A stretch of DNA of 64,000 bases from Ampelocalamus luodianensis (taxonomy: Eukaryota; Streptophyta; Magnoliopsida; Poales; Poaceae). Numbering within the stretch: the stretch's first letter is position 1; each line of letters opens with the position of its first letter. Under the pieces are notes generated by a model, which was not told the DNA's origin, searched no databases, and saw only the letters and a list, made by a program, of their open reading frames with translations. The DNA lies in contig CM070632.1 in the NCBI GenBank assembly GCA_036346255.1, positions 22,089,408-22,153,407 of the forward strand, given 5' to 3'. The translations under genes and the position numbers were made by a program. Shown here in pieces: positions 11,201-22,960 of the stretch.

Positions 11201-14200
11201 GATAATTTATATAGAGGTTGAGTCGGATGGTTTATGCAAGCATAAGCAAATCGATCGATTATTCAATTTCAGATAACTAATTTGATTGCCATGTAATTAG
11301 TGGATAAGTCCCATGTTCTGAGTTGATAGAAATGTGTCCTAAATTGAGATAGTAGATAAATGATTATTAGTTGATCATAATGACACATGTGTGATTGGAT
11401 TGGTGGATGTCATTCGTGATTAGTCCGGTGAAATGGATATAAGTTGATTGATTAGTGAGTTGTTAAATGTTGGACATATCTTTAAACTGTAAAGCTCGCT
11501 AGGTGTCGGGTGGTCAAATAAACCTTGATCAGTGGAAATTTTAGTGTATGTGAATATGATTTGCCGAGGTGAGACTAGTAGAATTTGATAGATAGTATTA
11601 GGTTAAATAGTCTAGTGGAGGATGATTGAGGAATTTAGTCATGGCCATGTGCCCATAATTTGGTGGATTTGATGCAATCACCAGATTAATTGTATGTATG
11701 AAAGATAGTGAGTCCAGGCATTATTTGTTGGGATGAATGCCTTGATTATGCCTTAGTGGATGTTAGTATAGGAGTTAGTTCAAGATATGAGGATATGACC
11801 GGAGAGTGTTATGCGTATGATTGGATTCAACACCGGAGAATCGGTTAAATATATGTTTATGAGAAGATTAGATATGTCGGTAGATGTTTTTTCTTTAGGA
11901 AATAAATAGAAAAGAAAATACATAGGCCCCACTTTTCATGGCAGAGGCTAGGCCAACCTACATATAAAAATTATTTATTGCGATAGAAATCCCGGAAAAG
12001 AATAATTTTTACACTAGAAATTGAATTAACTTCAAAAATTCATAGAAAATTCATTTGAACTCCAAATGTGGTAGTTCAATTTTTATTTATCATAAATTTT
12101 TATTACCTTTCATTCCATGTAAAGCTTAACCTCACCACTATTCTGTAATTTTTTGTGAAACAATTAAATTCGGATGAACAGTAACCGAACTATGATTTTT
12201 CAGCATTTTCCATAAATCTGAATTTCAAACTACTATAACTCTCTCATATAAACTCCAAATGGAATAATTTTTGTACCTAAATTCATATAAAATCATAATA
12301 TAGCTACCGCATAAATTTCATGCATTTTGAGCAATTTGAGTTTTGGCTATTTCATGTGTTTATTCGATGTCGTTATTTTCTTAGAGTCCGAACTGCTACA
12401 AGCGGCGATTACACAACCAAGAGTGAAAAATTTGATTACCAGCAAGGCAAGCATCCTTTGAACTTTCTTTTTGCATCATATTTGATCTCAATTTTGTTAG
12501 GGTAGATGCAATGATAATTGCTTGCATGGTAGTTCTATAATGTCGCTATTTTTGTGATGAGTAGTTAGACACATCATATTATCTTGTCATTGTGGCTATC
12601 CATGAATTACCCCAGTACTGAAATATTTATGATAGGATGTGTGAAATAATGTTGTTCGAGTTTGCTTAGCCATGCAAGTCTAGAAACGGTAGTTTGATTG
12701 TCGGGAATAACCCGACAATTATGGGATAAACACAACTCTCTTTATATACTTTTGTTTCAGATCTTCGTATCTGTTTTCTAAGTTAAATTTTGTCTTTTTA
12801 AATGAGCTTTTGGTCCGGACAAGTGATGGCTAGTGATGGTGCCTTCGTGCACGAGAATTGGGTATGTGGTTGGGCTTGTCTGGACAATTAAGGACCGAAC
12901 TTTGGTAACGTCGTTGATTCAAGTACATTCGTGCTATCACACGCGGTATATGGGTGTCGTATGGTTAAGTAGGGGAAAGGTTTTGTTGGGTTGGGTCCCA
13001 CGGTGGTGAAATTGTAAGGGCATGGGACCGTGAAATCACGTGTTCCTTTTGGGCCGATAGGATGGGGGCGTTAACGTCTTGTGTTTCCTAGGTGCTAGGA
13101 TGGAGGCGTTAACGTTTTGTGTTTCCTAGGAGCCATGGGTTGAGGGACTTAGCTCAATGGGATCTTCTTGCTAAAAACGACCGTATCTTGATTTACCCGG
13201 CAGGCATACCATAGGAAGTATGCTATATTCGGAGGCATCTGGAGGCTTACGGGCTAATCAAGTCGTGTGGGTAAAGTAGTACACCCTTGCAGGGTATAAA
13301 TCTATTCGAATAGCCGTGTCCGCGGTTATGGACAACCGCTTGAGTTCGGGAGTTACTATTGTTAGACTTGGAATTAAAATTGGTAGGTGAACTCGGTTTT
13401 GTCATGAATGGGAGGTTCATGCTTGTTGTTGTATCAAAATGGACCGCCACTTTGTTTTTGGTATGATTCATTTATTATTGAATTTATCACTTATTCACAT
13501 GCTTTACTTCTACTTCAAACCTGATTTTGAAATGGCACTTGAAAAACTAGTATGTGTAGGTTATTCAGTATTGCATCGTTTCCGCAAAATTAAGCCAATA
13601 TGAGCCTTCCTTTGAATGACCTTATGCATAACTATTTTTATTTGTGTAAGACTTGCGAGTACTCTTTTATACTCAAATGGATGTTTGTCGGCTTTTACAG
13701 GTGAGGAAGATAATGAGACTGACGAGGTTGTCGGTGTCGATTTAGGCGACACCGATGAGTAGTGTGCTATCTTTAGCTCCCAGTCGGTTGCCGATGGGTT
13801 ATGTGGCATACCACTGCAGGCATTTTGGTTTATTTACTTGCTTCCGCTATGAACTTGTTTGATTTGGCCGGTCGGCCACTTATGTAGTTGTAAACTGGCA
13901 ACTTTGATGTATCACTTTTGTACTAATTATGTATGAATGTTGTATGGAAGTGAGCAACGTTGTATGAGGGTATGAATATATTGGTCACTGATCTTGGGAG
14001 CCAATATAAGTCGTACTCGCTGTTCGTGGCTTCCTATTTAACTCACTAAGTGTAGTGCTCGACTTGTTGGAGAACCGACAATCATGCAGTGCTCGCAGAG
14101 GAGCGGCGCGTATGATCGTTGGGGCTCTAGCGCTAGTTAAGCCTCTCATTTGGATCGAGTTAAGTTGGAATCCATTTACTGGAGATCTAGAGTTATGTCC

Positions 14201-14249
14201 CTAAGGCCTGGATTAGTCTCGGTCTTACGGAGATAACTCCGGTCCCACA
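8236..14249 (+). repeat. 6.0-kb solo LTR of a gypsy-type element
   Basis: The sequence starts TGTAACATCC at 8236 and ends GGTCCCACA at 14249. It is flanked by the perfect 5-bp duplication CTATG (8231-8235 and 14250-14254) inside the copia 3' region, so the boundaries are firm. A TATA-type CTATATATACTAC is at about 8590, followed by a pyrimidine-rich leader, a GC-rich block (about 9360-10250) and a long AT-rich stretch. A motif around 13300 (ATTCGAATAGCCGTGTCC) recurs in the LTR at 32179. No gag or pol is present. The open frames at 8726-9361 and 9390-10050 look like low-complexity leader sequence. At 6014 bp it is unusually long for an LTR. Confidence 0.82.
8238..8268. repeat. 13-bp perfect hairpin at the LTR start
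   Basis: The arms TAACATCCTGATT (8238-8250) and AATCAGGATGTTA (8256-8268) are exact reverse complements with a five-base loop. The hairpin begins two bases inside the LTR terminus. Confidence 0.85.
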
Positions 14250-14559
14250 CTATGACTAGCGATCGGGCTCATATAGGTGTGTTCTTTCAAGAATGCTCTA
14301 TAGGATAGCATCTTTGCTATTTAAAGCCATAGAACACATTAAGACAAAGTTATCCTACCATACAGATTTGAGAGTACGACATCTTCAGTGGAGTGGGTTA
14401 TAGAGTGTACTCTCCTTTATTTAACCAAATGCTTTGTTTTTCCTGTGTCCTACTTCATGGGATCCCCAATCACATAGGTTGGGTTGCCACTGTGATATAA
14501 CTAACATAGGTCTCATTCCCATCTCCTTCGATGCATGATTTATCACAGTTCGTGATAAA

Positions 14560-17500
14560 CTCTTTTGTAAAGGATTCGCGATTCTTAGCCGTTGGAATAT
14601 AATCCACAGCTATTATTCTGGAATTTCTTAATTTTCTGATAGATTTCAATTGTCTTTTATATGCATGAGGACTTTATGTTATCCTTTGCACTGCTTTCAC
14701 TTTAACGAGAACCGCTTGATTATCACAAATGCGTCGAATGGCCAAATCAGCTTTTCAACCACCAAGAAGTCCATTAGGAGTTCACACAGCCATTTTGCTT
14801 CAACAATGGCTATATCCAATGCTGTGAGTTTTGCTTCCATGATTGATCTTGTCAAAATAGTCTATTTGCAAGATCTCCATGAAACAACAGCACCGCTTAG
14901 AGTGAAAACATATCTACTCGTAGCTTTAATATCATCGACGATCGATATCGAACTAGAATCACTATACCCTTCGAGTACGCCGTGGTATCCAGATAATGAA
15001 TTCTATAACTCATCGCATTCTCTCAAGTAGCGTATAACTCGCTCGAGTGCACGCCAATGATCATCTCTGGATTAGAGGTAAACTGTTTAATTTGTTTATA
15101 GCAAATGAGATGTCGAGCTAGGTAGCACTAGCTAAGTACATGAGTGAACCAATAATTTGGGAATGTCTCGCTTGATCCTTTCCTAGTCTTTTATTCTTTC
15201 AAGTATCGACTAGGATCATAGGGTGTTGGAGAAGGCTTGCTATCCATATAGCCAAAACGGCTCAAAATCTTTTCCACATAATGGGATTGCGTATGTAATC
15301 CCATCCTCACCCTTGATTAGCTTGATATTTAGAATTACATCACCTTCTCCCGGATCTTTCATGTCAAAACTTTGGGACAAAAAAGACTTAACCTCAATAA
15401 TCACGTTAAGATTTGTTCTAAAGATAAGTATGTCATCAACATACAAACACGGTATAACTCCTTCACCCTCACCATAGCGGTAGTAAACACATCTATCGGC
15501 TTTGTTTCTTCAAAGCTCCATGAGATGTTAAAGTTCTAACGAACTTCTCATGCCATTGCTTAGGTGCTTGCTTGAGACTATACAGAGATTTCAGTAGCTT
15601 ACAAACCTTACCCTCTTGACCAGTACAACAAAACCATCAGGCTATTCCATATATATTTCCTCATCTAACTTTCCATTGAGAAAAGTGTCTTAACATCCAT
15701 TTGATGGACAATAAGACTATGTGAGGCAGTCAAGTATAGTAGTACCCGTATAGTGGTCAATCTAGCAACGGGTGAGTAAGTATCAAATAAATCTTCTCAT
15801 TCTTTTTTAGTATAGCCCTTGCCACAAGCCTTGCCTTGTACTTTTCAATAGTACCATTAGGCCTAAGCTTTTTCTTGAACACCCACTTATATCTAACTGG
15901 CTTGCAGCCATATGGACGATTAGTGATTTTCCAAGTCCCATTAGCGAGAATGGAATCCATTTCGCTACGGATCGCATCCTTCCAGTACTCTGCATCAGGT
16001 GATGCATATGCCTCTGAAATGGATTTGGAAACATCATCCACAAGGTACACAGTGAAATCATCTCCGAAGGATTTTTCAATCATTTGTCTTTTGCTCCTTC
16101 TAGGAACAATATTGTCATCCTTCTCAAGGATTTGTTCGTGTATGTTCGAATGCTCAATGGGAATTATGGATTCTGAGTTAAGTCATTTGCTTGACAAGTA
16201 GAGTTACGCATATCCTTCATGGAGAATATATTCTCAAAAAATATAGCATCTCGAGACTCTATTATTGTATCGACATGCATGTCAGATACCTCAAATTTAA
16301 CTATTAGAAATCTATAGGCAGTACTGCAATGAACATATTATAGAAAGACACAATCTATAGTTTTCGGTCCAAGTTTGCGCTTTTTAGTTATCGGTACGTT
16401 GACTTTTGCCAAGCACCCCTAAGTGCGCAAGTAGGATAGTGATGGTTTTTACCCCTTTCCATCCTTCATACGGAGTAATTTCACTATTCTTAGTGGGAAC
16501 TCTGTTCAGGACATGAGTCGAGGTCAGTATAGCTTCCCCCCACCATGCCTTAGATAAACCCGCAGTATCTAACATGGCATTAACCAAGTCACTCAACGTA
16601 CGGTTCTTTCTTTCAACAACCCATTGAGCTGAGGTGAATAGGGAGGTATCCTCTTATGGATAATTCCGTGCTCTACATAGAATTGGGAGAACTCATTTGA
16701 GAAATACTCTCCACCACGATCCGACTGAAGTCTTTTGATTTTTCATTCTAGTTGGTTCTCAACTTCAACCTTATAAGTTTTAAAGTAGTCTAGAGCCTCA
16801 TCTTTTGTTTTCAACAGATACACATAACAATATCTAGAAGCATCATCAATTAGAGTTATGAAATATCTTTTCCCTCCTTTTGTCAAAACACCATTCATTT
16901 CACAGAGATCTGAATGTATGAGTTCTAAAGGTGCCAAATTTCTTTCCTCCACAACTTTATGAGGTTTGCGAGGTTGCTTTGCTTGCACACAAGATTGGCA
17001 TTTAGAACCTTTGACTATAAAGAGTTATGGAATTAAATTTAGACTGGATAGTCGAGACATACAACCAAAATTTATATGACACAAACGTGAGTGCCAAATG
17101 TTGGCCTCATCCCCATTATTTGGATCACAAATATGGTTTACAACCTTTACAAAAAATTTGAAAGGGAAAAGCGAAACAAGCCTCTGTAATCACAACCTTT
17201 TATCAATAAAGAGTCTAAATTTAGAAATGACCACTTTATTTGACTCAAACACCAACTTATACCCATCTCTACACAGAAGGGAGCTGCTGATGAGATTCTT
17301 ATTTATTGAGAGGACATGTTGCACGTTCTTCAGCTGCATGATCTTTTCTGAAGTAAACTTCAAATCTACCGTGACAACACCAAGAACAGAGGCATGTGAA
17401 TAATTTTCCATCAACACGGAGGAAGCCCGAGCGACCTGATAAGAAGAAACAAGGACACATCAGCACATACGTGAATATTAGCCCCCGTGTCAATCCACCA

Positions 17501-18376
17501 GTCGGTGAAATGATAGACCGAAATAACAGTAGGTAAATTACCATACCTAGATGTCCCTGCTCTGGTATCGCCAATAGTCACATTTACAGACTTGGTCTGT
17601 CTATGCTTATTCTTTATGCCTTTACGGTCAGGACATTTGTTGGCCCAGTGGCTGCCCTTACCGCACACATACCAAGCACCTTTTTCTATGTTTGGTTTCT
17701 GCTTCTTCTTAAAGTTGGCTGTCTGTACGACCTTGGCCTTTCCGTTATCATGGTGTTGTACGACATTAGCGTTGGACTGTCCTTCGTCCACCTTAGGATA
17801 CACATCCTTCGTTCGAGCTTTCTCTTCAACATCAAAGGACACAATTAGATCTTCAATGAAAATATTTTGTCTCTTGTGTTTCAGAGATATGGAAAAATTC
17901 CTCCATGAAGAGGGTAGTTTGGCAATGATGGCACCAGCCACAAATTTATCGGGTAATGTGGATTTGAGGTGGCCGAGTTCCCTCATAATGAATTGTATTT
18001 CCTGAGCCTGCTCAACTACAGAACGGTTCTCAACCATCTTCTAGTCATGATATTGCTCAATGGTATACAACTCACTGCCAGCATCTGAGGCAGTGAACTT
18101 ATGTTTGAGTGCCTCCCACAGCCCTTTTGTGTCTGTCATGTGCATTTACACATCGCACAGACGATCGAAAAGAACGCTAAGAATGTATCCCACAAAAATT
18201 GTAGTGGCTGTTTTAAACTCCTTTTCCTGTTCGGAAGTGAATTCTCCATCAGGTCTCCCAGAGGCAACTCAAAATACGTTCAGAGCCATGAGCCACAGAG
18301 TGACTCTTGTTTGCCATCTTTTGAAGTTCACTCCACTCAACTTCTCTTGTTTCATTGCCTCGGTAAAACCAGCCAT
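14560..18376 (-). pseudogene. Decayed copia gag-pol polyprotein
   Basis: Domains appear in the order of a Ty1/copia polyprotein, read leftward. Gag starts at 18376 (MAGFTEAMKQEKLSGVNFKR) and has several in-frame stops. A zinc knuckle near 17670 reads WYVCGKGSHWANKC, so the first cysteine is tryptophan. The protease motif WWIDTGANIHVCAD is near 17500. Integrase core sequence (LELIHSDLCEMNG, YFITLIDDASRYCYVYLL) lies at 16743-16988, with integrase C-terminal sequence at 16384-16596. Reverse transcriptase begins at about 16020 (NGTWKI, YKWVFKKKL, YKARLVARA) and holds the YVDDILIF box at about 15420-15446. RNase H remnants (GYSDS, KATSRYVFTLSGAVVSW, EAKWLCELL) lie at about 14700-15000. Frameshifts and stops make it non-functional. 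Confidence 0.9.
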
Positions 18377-18421
18377 TTTTATCACAAAGTGCCTATCAAG
18401 ATCACAATCAGGTTTTTAGAT

Positions 18422-19110
18422 TGTTGGATATACACACACTTTTGTGATCGTTATAATTCCTAAAACAATAATTGAATTGATAACAACATATATACTAAGC
18501 ATATTTGAAACTATAAACAATAACATGATCATCAACTCAAATATATATATCTCATATATATGCACTAACAAGGCAAATCCTAGAACAAGTATGCAACTAA
18601 CAGTAGTAGGCATTAACATCATCATATAACAAATTTCTAGGAGATAAAGCCTAGTCAAATAAAATGTTATTACCGCGACTTACAGAGGATCACTCCGACG
18701 AAGGTCGCGGTAGAGTCTGATCCGAAAAAGACGACGCACTGAGAAGGAAGCAGTGAGCAGTAACACGAACAATTCCCAAAAACCTAATTCGCCTCAACCC
18801 GTGCAGGATCGCAAGGGACGTTGGCTTTGGAGACACTTCTCTCCCCACGTCGGTGCACGCCGAGGAAGGGATGGAGTAGCCGAGTAGCACAACAACAAGG
18901 AGTTGGGCGCGATTGCAAAAGCGAGTCCGCTATTCGAGAGCTTAACTCTATTTTGCATTCTACATTGTTAGATCTGAGAGGAGATGACTTCTTTATATAG
19001 AGCCAGAGCCAAAGTCCTCCCACCTAGACTAGTAATATGGTACTAAACTTCCACCATATATGAGTGGCCTTTGGGATTTTGGTGTATGGGCCAAGCCCAA
19101 ACTTCCTACA
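18422..19110 (-). repeat. Copia 5' LTR
   Basis: 689 bp, the partner of 7255-7935. The small size difference and visible substitutions show that the insertion is old enough to have accumulated mutations. The gag start codon lies at 18376, only about 45 bases inside the LTR. Confidence 0.9.
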
Positions 19111-19546
19111 TTCCCGACCTCCTCCATCTTTTCCCCACCTTCTTTCGGCCGCTACGCCGTCGTGAAACGCCACCGCCGCCACCACCATCTTCCTCGTGCC
19201 CCTTCCTGGTCTTTCTGAGCGACCTAGTGTGCTCCCCGAGCCGACGCCATGCCCATGGTTGCACCACTTCCCGGAGAGCTGCCAATGATGTGCGTCGTGC
19301 GCCCGAGCCACCGTCGCCACCGTGCCGCTCCGCCACCACCTGGAGGACCCCCGAGACGCCACCGTTCCATTTTGCCCCTCACCGGTTACCTCCGTGCCAT
19401 ATAACGTTCACCGCTGGTGCCGTGCACCCGTGCCTTGCTTCTGGCTTGTTCCCAAAACAAGTCAAGCGAGCTCACTTTTCAACCGTGCTTGAGCTTGCCA
19501 GGCTTGAGTCGGCTCGATTCGGCTCGTTTCCGGCCCTAATTCCATC

Positions 19547-19803
19547 CTTTACATGTCATCAAAAAATTACATGTGATTTTCCACCGGTGGGTGGTTTCCA
19601 CATTAAAATATCATATGGAAAACCCCCTCTCGTTTTGTGATACTGATACTAGCTAGCTGGATAATGAGTTCTGAAACTTCCCTAACTCAGGGTTGTTAAA
19701 TAGCAACTTATATGGAGCTGTCACGTAGAAGTAACTAACCTTTTTAAAGTATAACTCGTATTTTTCTATCATTACATCAACATCAAATAAGCACATCAAA
19801 CCA
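19547..19803. other. Unannotated AT-rich spacer
   Basis: Sequence between the hAT right target duplication and the first (TA)n tract. I see no gene or recognised element. Confidence 0.5.
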
Positions 19804-20188
19804 ATATATATATATATATAATACTTTCTACTCCCGGGAGTAGTTACTTCTACCTCTGAAATACCACCTAAAAGAAGTTGACACACTCCATTATCACTTT
19901 GGGTATACTCATATACTAATTATAAGATACTTCAATGTGAATTACACGAAAAATTTGCAAGAGAGTATATAGTTTTTAGCATATTTTGTAAATACCTTAA
20001 TATTCGCACATAAAAGGAGTATGTCTAAAAATTGTACATACCACTCTGAAAGGTGTAAATACCACCTATGTGGTCTTATATACTCGTATACTACACATAC
20101 ATACTCTCGGTTGCATAAGATACTCCCTACGTTGTGAGATATGTGAGATACAAAATAGGAGTAACTACTCCCTGGAGTAGGAAAAGGC

Positions 20189-20245
<57 letters not shown>
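19804..20245. mobile_element. Micron-like element 1 between (TA)n tracts
   Basis: An insert of about 370 bp lies between a short (TA)n tract (19804-19820) and a long one (20192-20245, about 27 repeats). Its ends are inverted: the left reads CTACTCCCGGGAGTAGTTAC and the right, in reverse complement, reads CTACTCCAGGGAGTAGTTAC. Rice Micron elements are known for sitting inside (TA)n microsatellites. The match here is by structure, not by sequence search. Confidence 0.6.
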
Positions 20246-20248
<3 letters not shown>

Positions 20249-21187
20249 CCTATTTGCTACTCCTAGGTGTAGTTACTCTATTGTATCCATCGTCCATCTG
20301 TCTCGGATACCACATGCTTGATTGGATTATTGGGCCGGATACCACTCTATAACAGTTGCTAGCAACCCGCTAACATTCTATGTAATTTATTGCCTTTCAA
20401 AAGATAATCAAATTTAATATGGAGATCCCGTATACTATGGAATTGACTTCTGATATTGGTAAGCTAGCGCGCCCATAAATATGGCAACCTTCCTGCCTAG
20501 TGCTTGAATGAACGTCACGGACGACATTCATACCTAAAATGTGTAGTATATTCCATACCTAAAAAATGTAGTATATTCCATACCTTGGAGAGGTGGTATT
20601 TTAATCATATACTTAGGTATAGTAAGTATATATCTAAGGGAGTATTTTAGTACATGTACTTAATTAGGTAGTATGTATACATGAGGGAGTATTTTAGTAC
20701 ATGTACTTAGGTAGTATGTATATACCTAAGGGAGTATTTTAGTACATGTACTTAATTAGGTAGTATGTATAACTAAGGGAGTATTTTAGTACATATACTT
20801 AGGTAGTATGTATACCTACGCTACTCCACTTGCTTGCAAAACTCCACTTGCTAGCAGAACTCCACGGTGCTAGTCGGTTGAGATGGCTAGTTAGCCAGAG
20901 ATTAATCCTCGATTGGAGATTTGGTCGGTTGAATACAAATATAAAAAAATCCAAACTCCCGGAAAGATCTCCAAGCCAACTGGTTGGTTTACAAATTTGT
21001 TGGCCAGTGCTTAAATGCCAAATACAAGTATTGGATCGGTCTCTCCCCCATCCGTTATTTACAGGCCCGTTAGGCTCGGAACGACGCACAGATCTCATCA
21101 ATGATTACATGGTGGATGGAGAGGGAGTAACTACACCTAAGAGAAAATAGTATTTTCTCTCTTATATATATATATATATATATATAT
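20246..21187. mobile_element. Micron-like element 2 between (TA)n tracts
   Basis: This element shares the long (TA)n tract with element 1 and ends at a third tract (21163-21187). Its left end reads CTACTCCTAGGTGTAGTTAC, and the right end in reverse complement contains CTTAGGTGTAGTTACTCC, so it has the same inverted ends as element 1. Between 20585 and 20815 it holds about four copies of a repeat containing GGGAGTATTTTAGTACATGT and GGTAGTATGTAT. The segment 20815-21110 is unlike element 1 and may be a further insertion or captured DNA. Confidence 0.55.
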
Positions 21188-21297
21188 GCAGAAAAACAAT
21201 AATTTGGAAAATACCAAGCAAACTTACGTGTTATGAGTAGCAATACCGTAACAATATTCATGTAGACCATGCATGATGTTATGCTAGGAGAATTATA

Positions 21298-21548
21298 CTC
21301 CCTCCGGTTAAAAAAAAGTCGTTTGAGACATCGACGTGGTCTCTATAATACAACTTTGACCACTAATTACTATTGTAAAATATTTATAAACCAAATAAAA
21401 TTATAATACTATGAACATAATTTTAGAGACGAATCTATACATATTATTTTCAAGAGCCTAATCAAATATTTAAAAAGATATCAATAGCCGAAGTTTTCAA
21501 AATTTGACTAAAGGTAAAACGAATTGTTTTTTTTTTAACTGAAGGGAG
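21298..21548. mobile_element. Stowaway-type MITE
   Basis: The left end CTCCCTCCGGTTAAAAAAAA at 21298 is preceded by TA. The right end, AACTGAAGGGAG, is its inverted counterpart. The body is AT-rich, about 250 bp, with no coding capacity. These features fit Tc1/Mariner-derived Stowaway elements. The right-hand TA is not preserved exactly. Confidence 0.75.
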
Positions 21549-21639
21549 CATTAGTAGTACACGAAGCATCATCGTCGTCGTATTCATTCATCTCTCTGTT
21601 TATTTGACCAAAAGGGATTTCGTGGATGCGAGCGCTAGC

Positions 21640-22960
21640 GCCGTATGCTATGCTGCGCCATCCGATTTTGCACGATGTTGCTCAGCCGTCCATCACGCAC
21701 GCCCCAGACAGCAGCAAAATCTCCCATAACCCGGCCCGATCTCGCTCATCGCCCAAGCCTCCGACGTCAACAAAATCCCCCATGCAACATCGGTGAACAC
21801 TGTATGCAACATTTGTAATCATCATGTGCAACAAAATGCACAAAAACAGAAAACTGATGAAAGAAACATCTTCTTCTCTCTAAAATTGGATTCAACCATG
21901 AGTTTAGAACTTAGCTAGATTTTAAAAATAGTTCAGAAATCACAAACAAAGAAATTTACAATATTGTAATACTGCAACATTTGAACCGAACAATTGCAAC
22001 ATTTTATGGTTACTCATGCAACAATCTGATACAATGTTTGCCACAAAATTAAAATACCACATTTGAAAAAAAAATGTGCCACAATAAATTCCAAATCATA
22101 TGCAACAAGTCGGAGAGGGAGGAGGCAACAGGTAAGTAGCAACAATTGCAATGAGAAAAAATCCACGTCAAGAATCTGCTACTGCAACATTCAAAAAATA
22201 TAGTACCAACATTTCAAATCACCTATTGCAACAAAAATCCCCATTGCTATAACAAACACATAACATTAACCGACCTTTAGCCTCGGATGTCAGCGATGGC
22301 AGGCTCGGGTGGCATCGGTTGGCATCAAGGCAGCTAAGCGCGCGGAAGCCGGGTGCACCAGCAGGCGCTGGCTTGACGCGGCCGAGAGCGGCACCGAGCC
22401 AGCGTCGGCTTGCGGCAGCAGCATGCCCAGCGGGCCCGAGGGCGGCTCGGAGCCAGCGAGGCCGAGGGTGCGTCGATCGAGCTTGAGCGCAGCAGCGCAG
22501 AGGCACGCCGGCGTCTCGAGGCAACGCGGCAACCCAGCACGCTATGCGCGGTCGAGGCAGCCAGGCGCGGTGGCTTGCATGACGTCGGGCGCAACCAGCG
22601 GCTCGTGGCAACCTAGCGACGTGCCGAGGCACTGCACAGAGCGGCGGTGTCGCGACGGCCAGCAGAGGTTGGCTCGCCCGGAGGGGAGAAGGGAGAGCAG
22701 AGGGGATTGAGAGGAAGAGAGCTTCCGAAAGAAGAAGAGAAGTAAGAGAGATAAGAAAGTAATAAGGAAGAAGAAAGAGAGAAAAGAAAGACATTATGTA
22801 GGAGAGGATAAGAACGAGATATGGGATATTTATATGGTAGCCGTTAGGACACACAGACTATAAGTGGGACTTTGGAAGTGATGAGGCATCCGAGCCTTTT
22901 GTTCGTATCGGACGTTAGCTCCGTATTATTTCCCGTTGCGTAATGACCCTGGCGTATGAA
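21640..22960. repeat. Second TGCAACA-rich tract with GC-rich interior
   Basis: Between 21780 and 22250 the motif TGCAACA or TGCAACATTT recurs many times. It is followed by a GC-rich block (22270-22700) that is open on both strands and looks like low-complexity alanine/arginine coding rather than a protein family. The motif resembles the repeats at 5264-6180. A Mutator-like or CACTA-like non-autonomous element is possible, but I could not identify terminal inverted repeats or a target duplication. Confidence 0.4.

Larger units (their letters stand above)
7255..19110 (-). mobile_element. Ty1/copia retrotransposon with nested solo LTR
   Basis: A pair of direct repeats, 7255-7935 and 18422-19110, both run from TGTTGGATATA to ...CAAACTTCCTACA. 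Between them a decayed gag-pol is read on the minus strand. The 3' LTR (left) is preceded on the minus strand by a purine-rich CCAGTGGGGAT, a plausible polypurine tract. The flanking 5-mers are TTCCA and TTCCC, so the target duplication has one mismatch. A 6-kb solo LTR splits the 3' untranslated part at 8236-14249. Without it the element is about 5.8 kb. I found no initiator-methionine primer site next to the 5' LTR. Confidence 0.88.
6721..19546. mobile_element. hAT-like DNA transposon, interrupted by a copia element
   Basis: The left end at 6729 reads TAGGGCTAGAAAAATAGC and the right end at 19538 reads, in reverse complement, TAGGGCCGGAAACGAGCC. Both ends continue into GAGCC/GAGCTCG-rich subterminal sequence. 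The flanking 8-bp duplications are ATTCTATC (6721-6728) and ATTCCATC (19539-19546), 7 of 8 identical, which is the hAT target length. Without the nested copia element the transposon is about 950 bp (6729-7254 plus 19111-19538). Its interior is GC-rich and proline-coding by chance; I see no transposase, so it is non-autonomous. Confidence 0.8.

Noticed and set aside
15240..15446. Reverse transcriptase box as sign of an active element
   Set aside because: The YVDD box is intact, but the polyprotein around it is broken by stops and frameshifts and a solo LTR splits the element's 3' part.
22219..22854. A 211-residue minus-strand frame starting MCPNGYHINIPY
   Set aside because: It joins an AT-rich hydrophobic stretch to a GC-rich alanine/arginine stretch. 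The opposite strand is equally open and no family is recognised.
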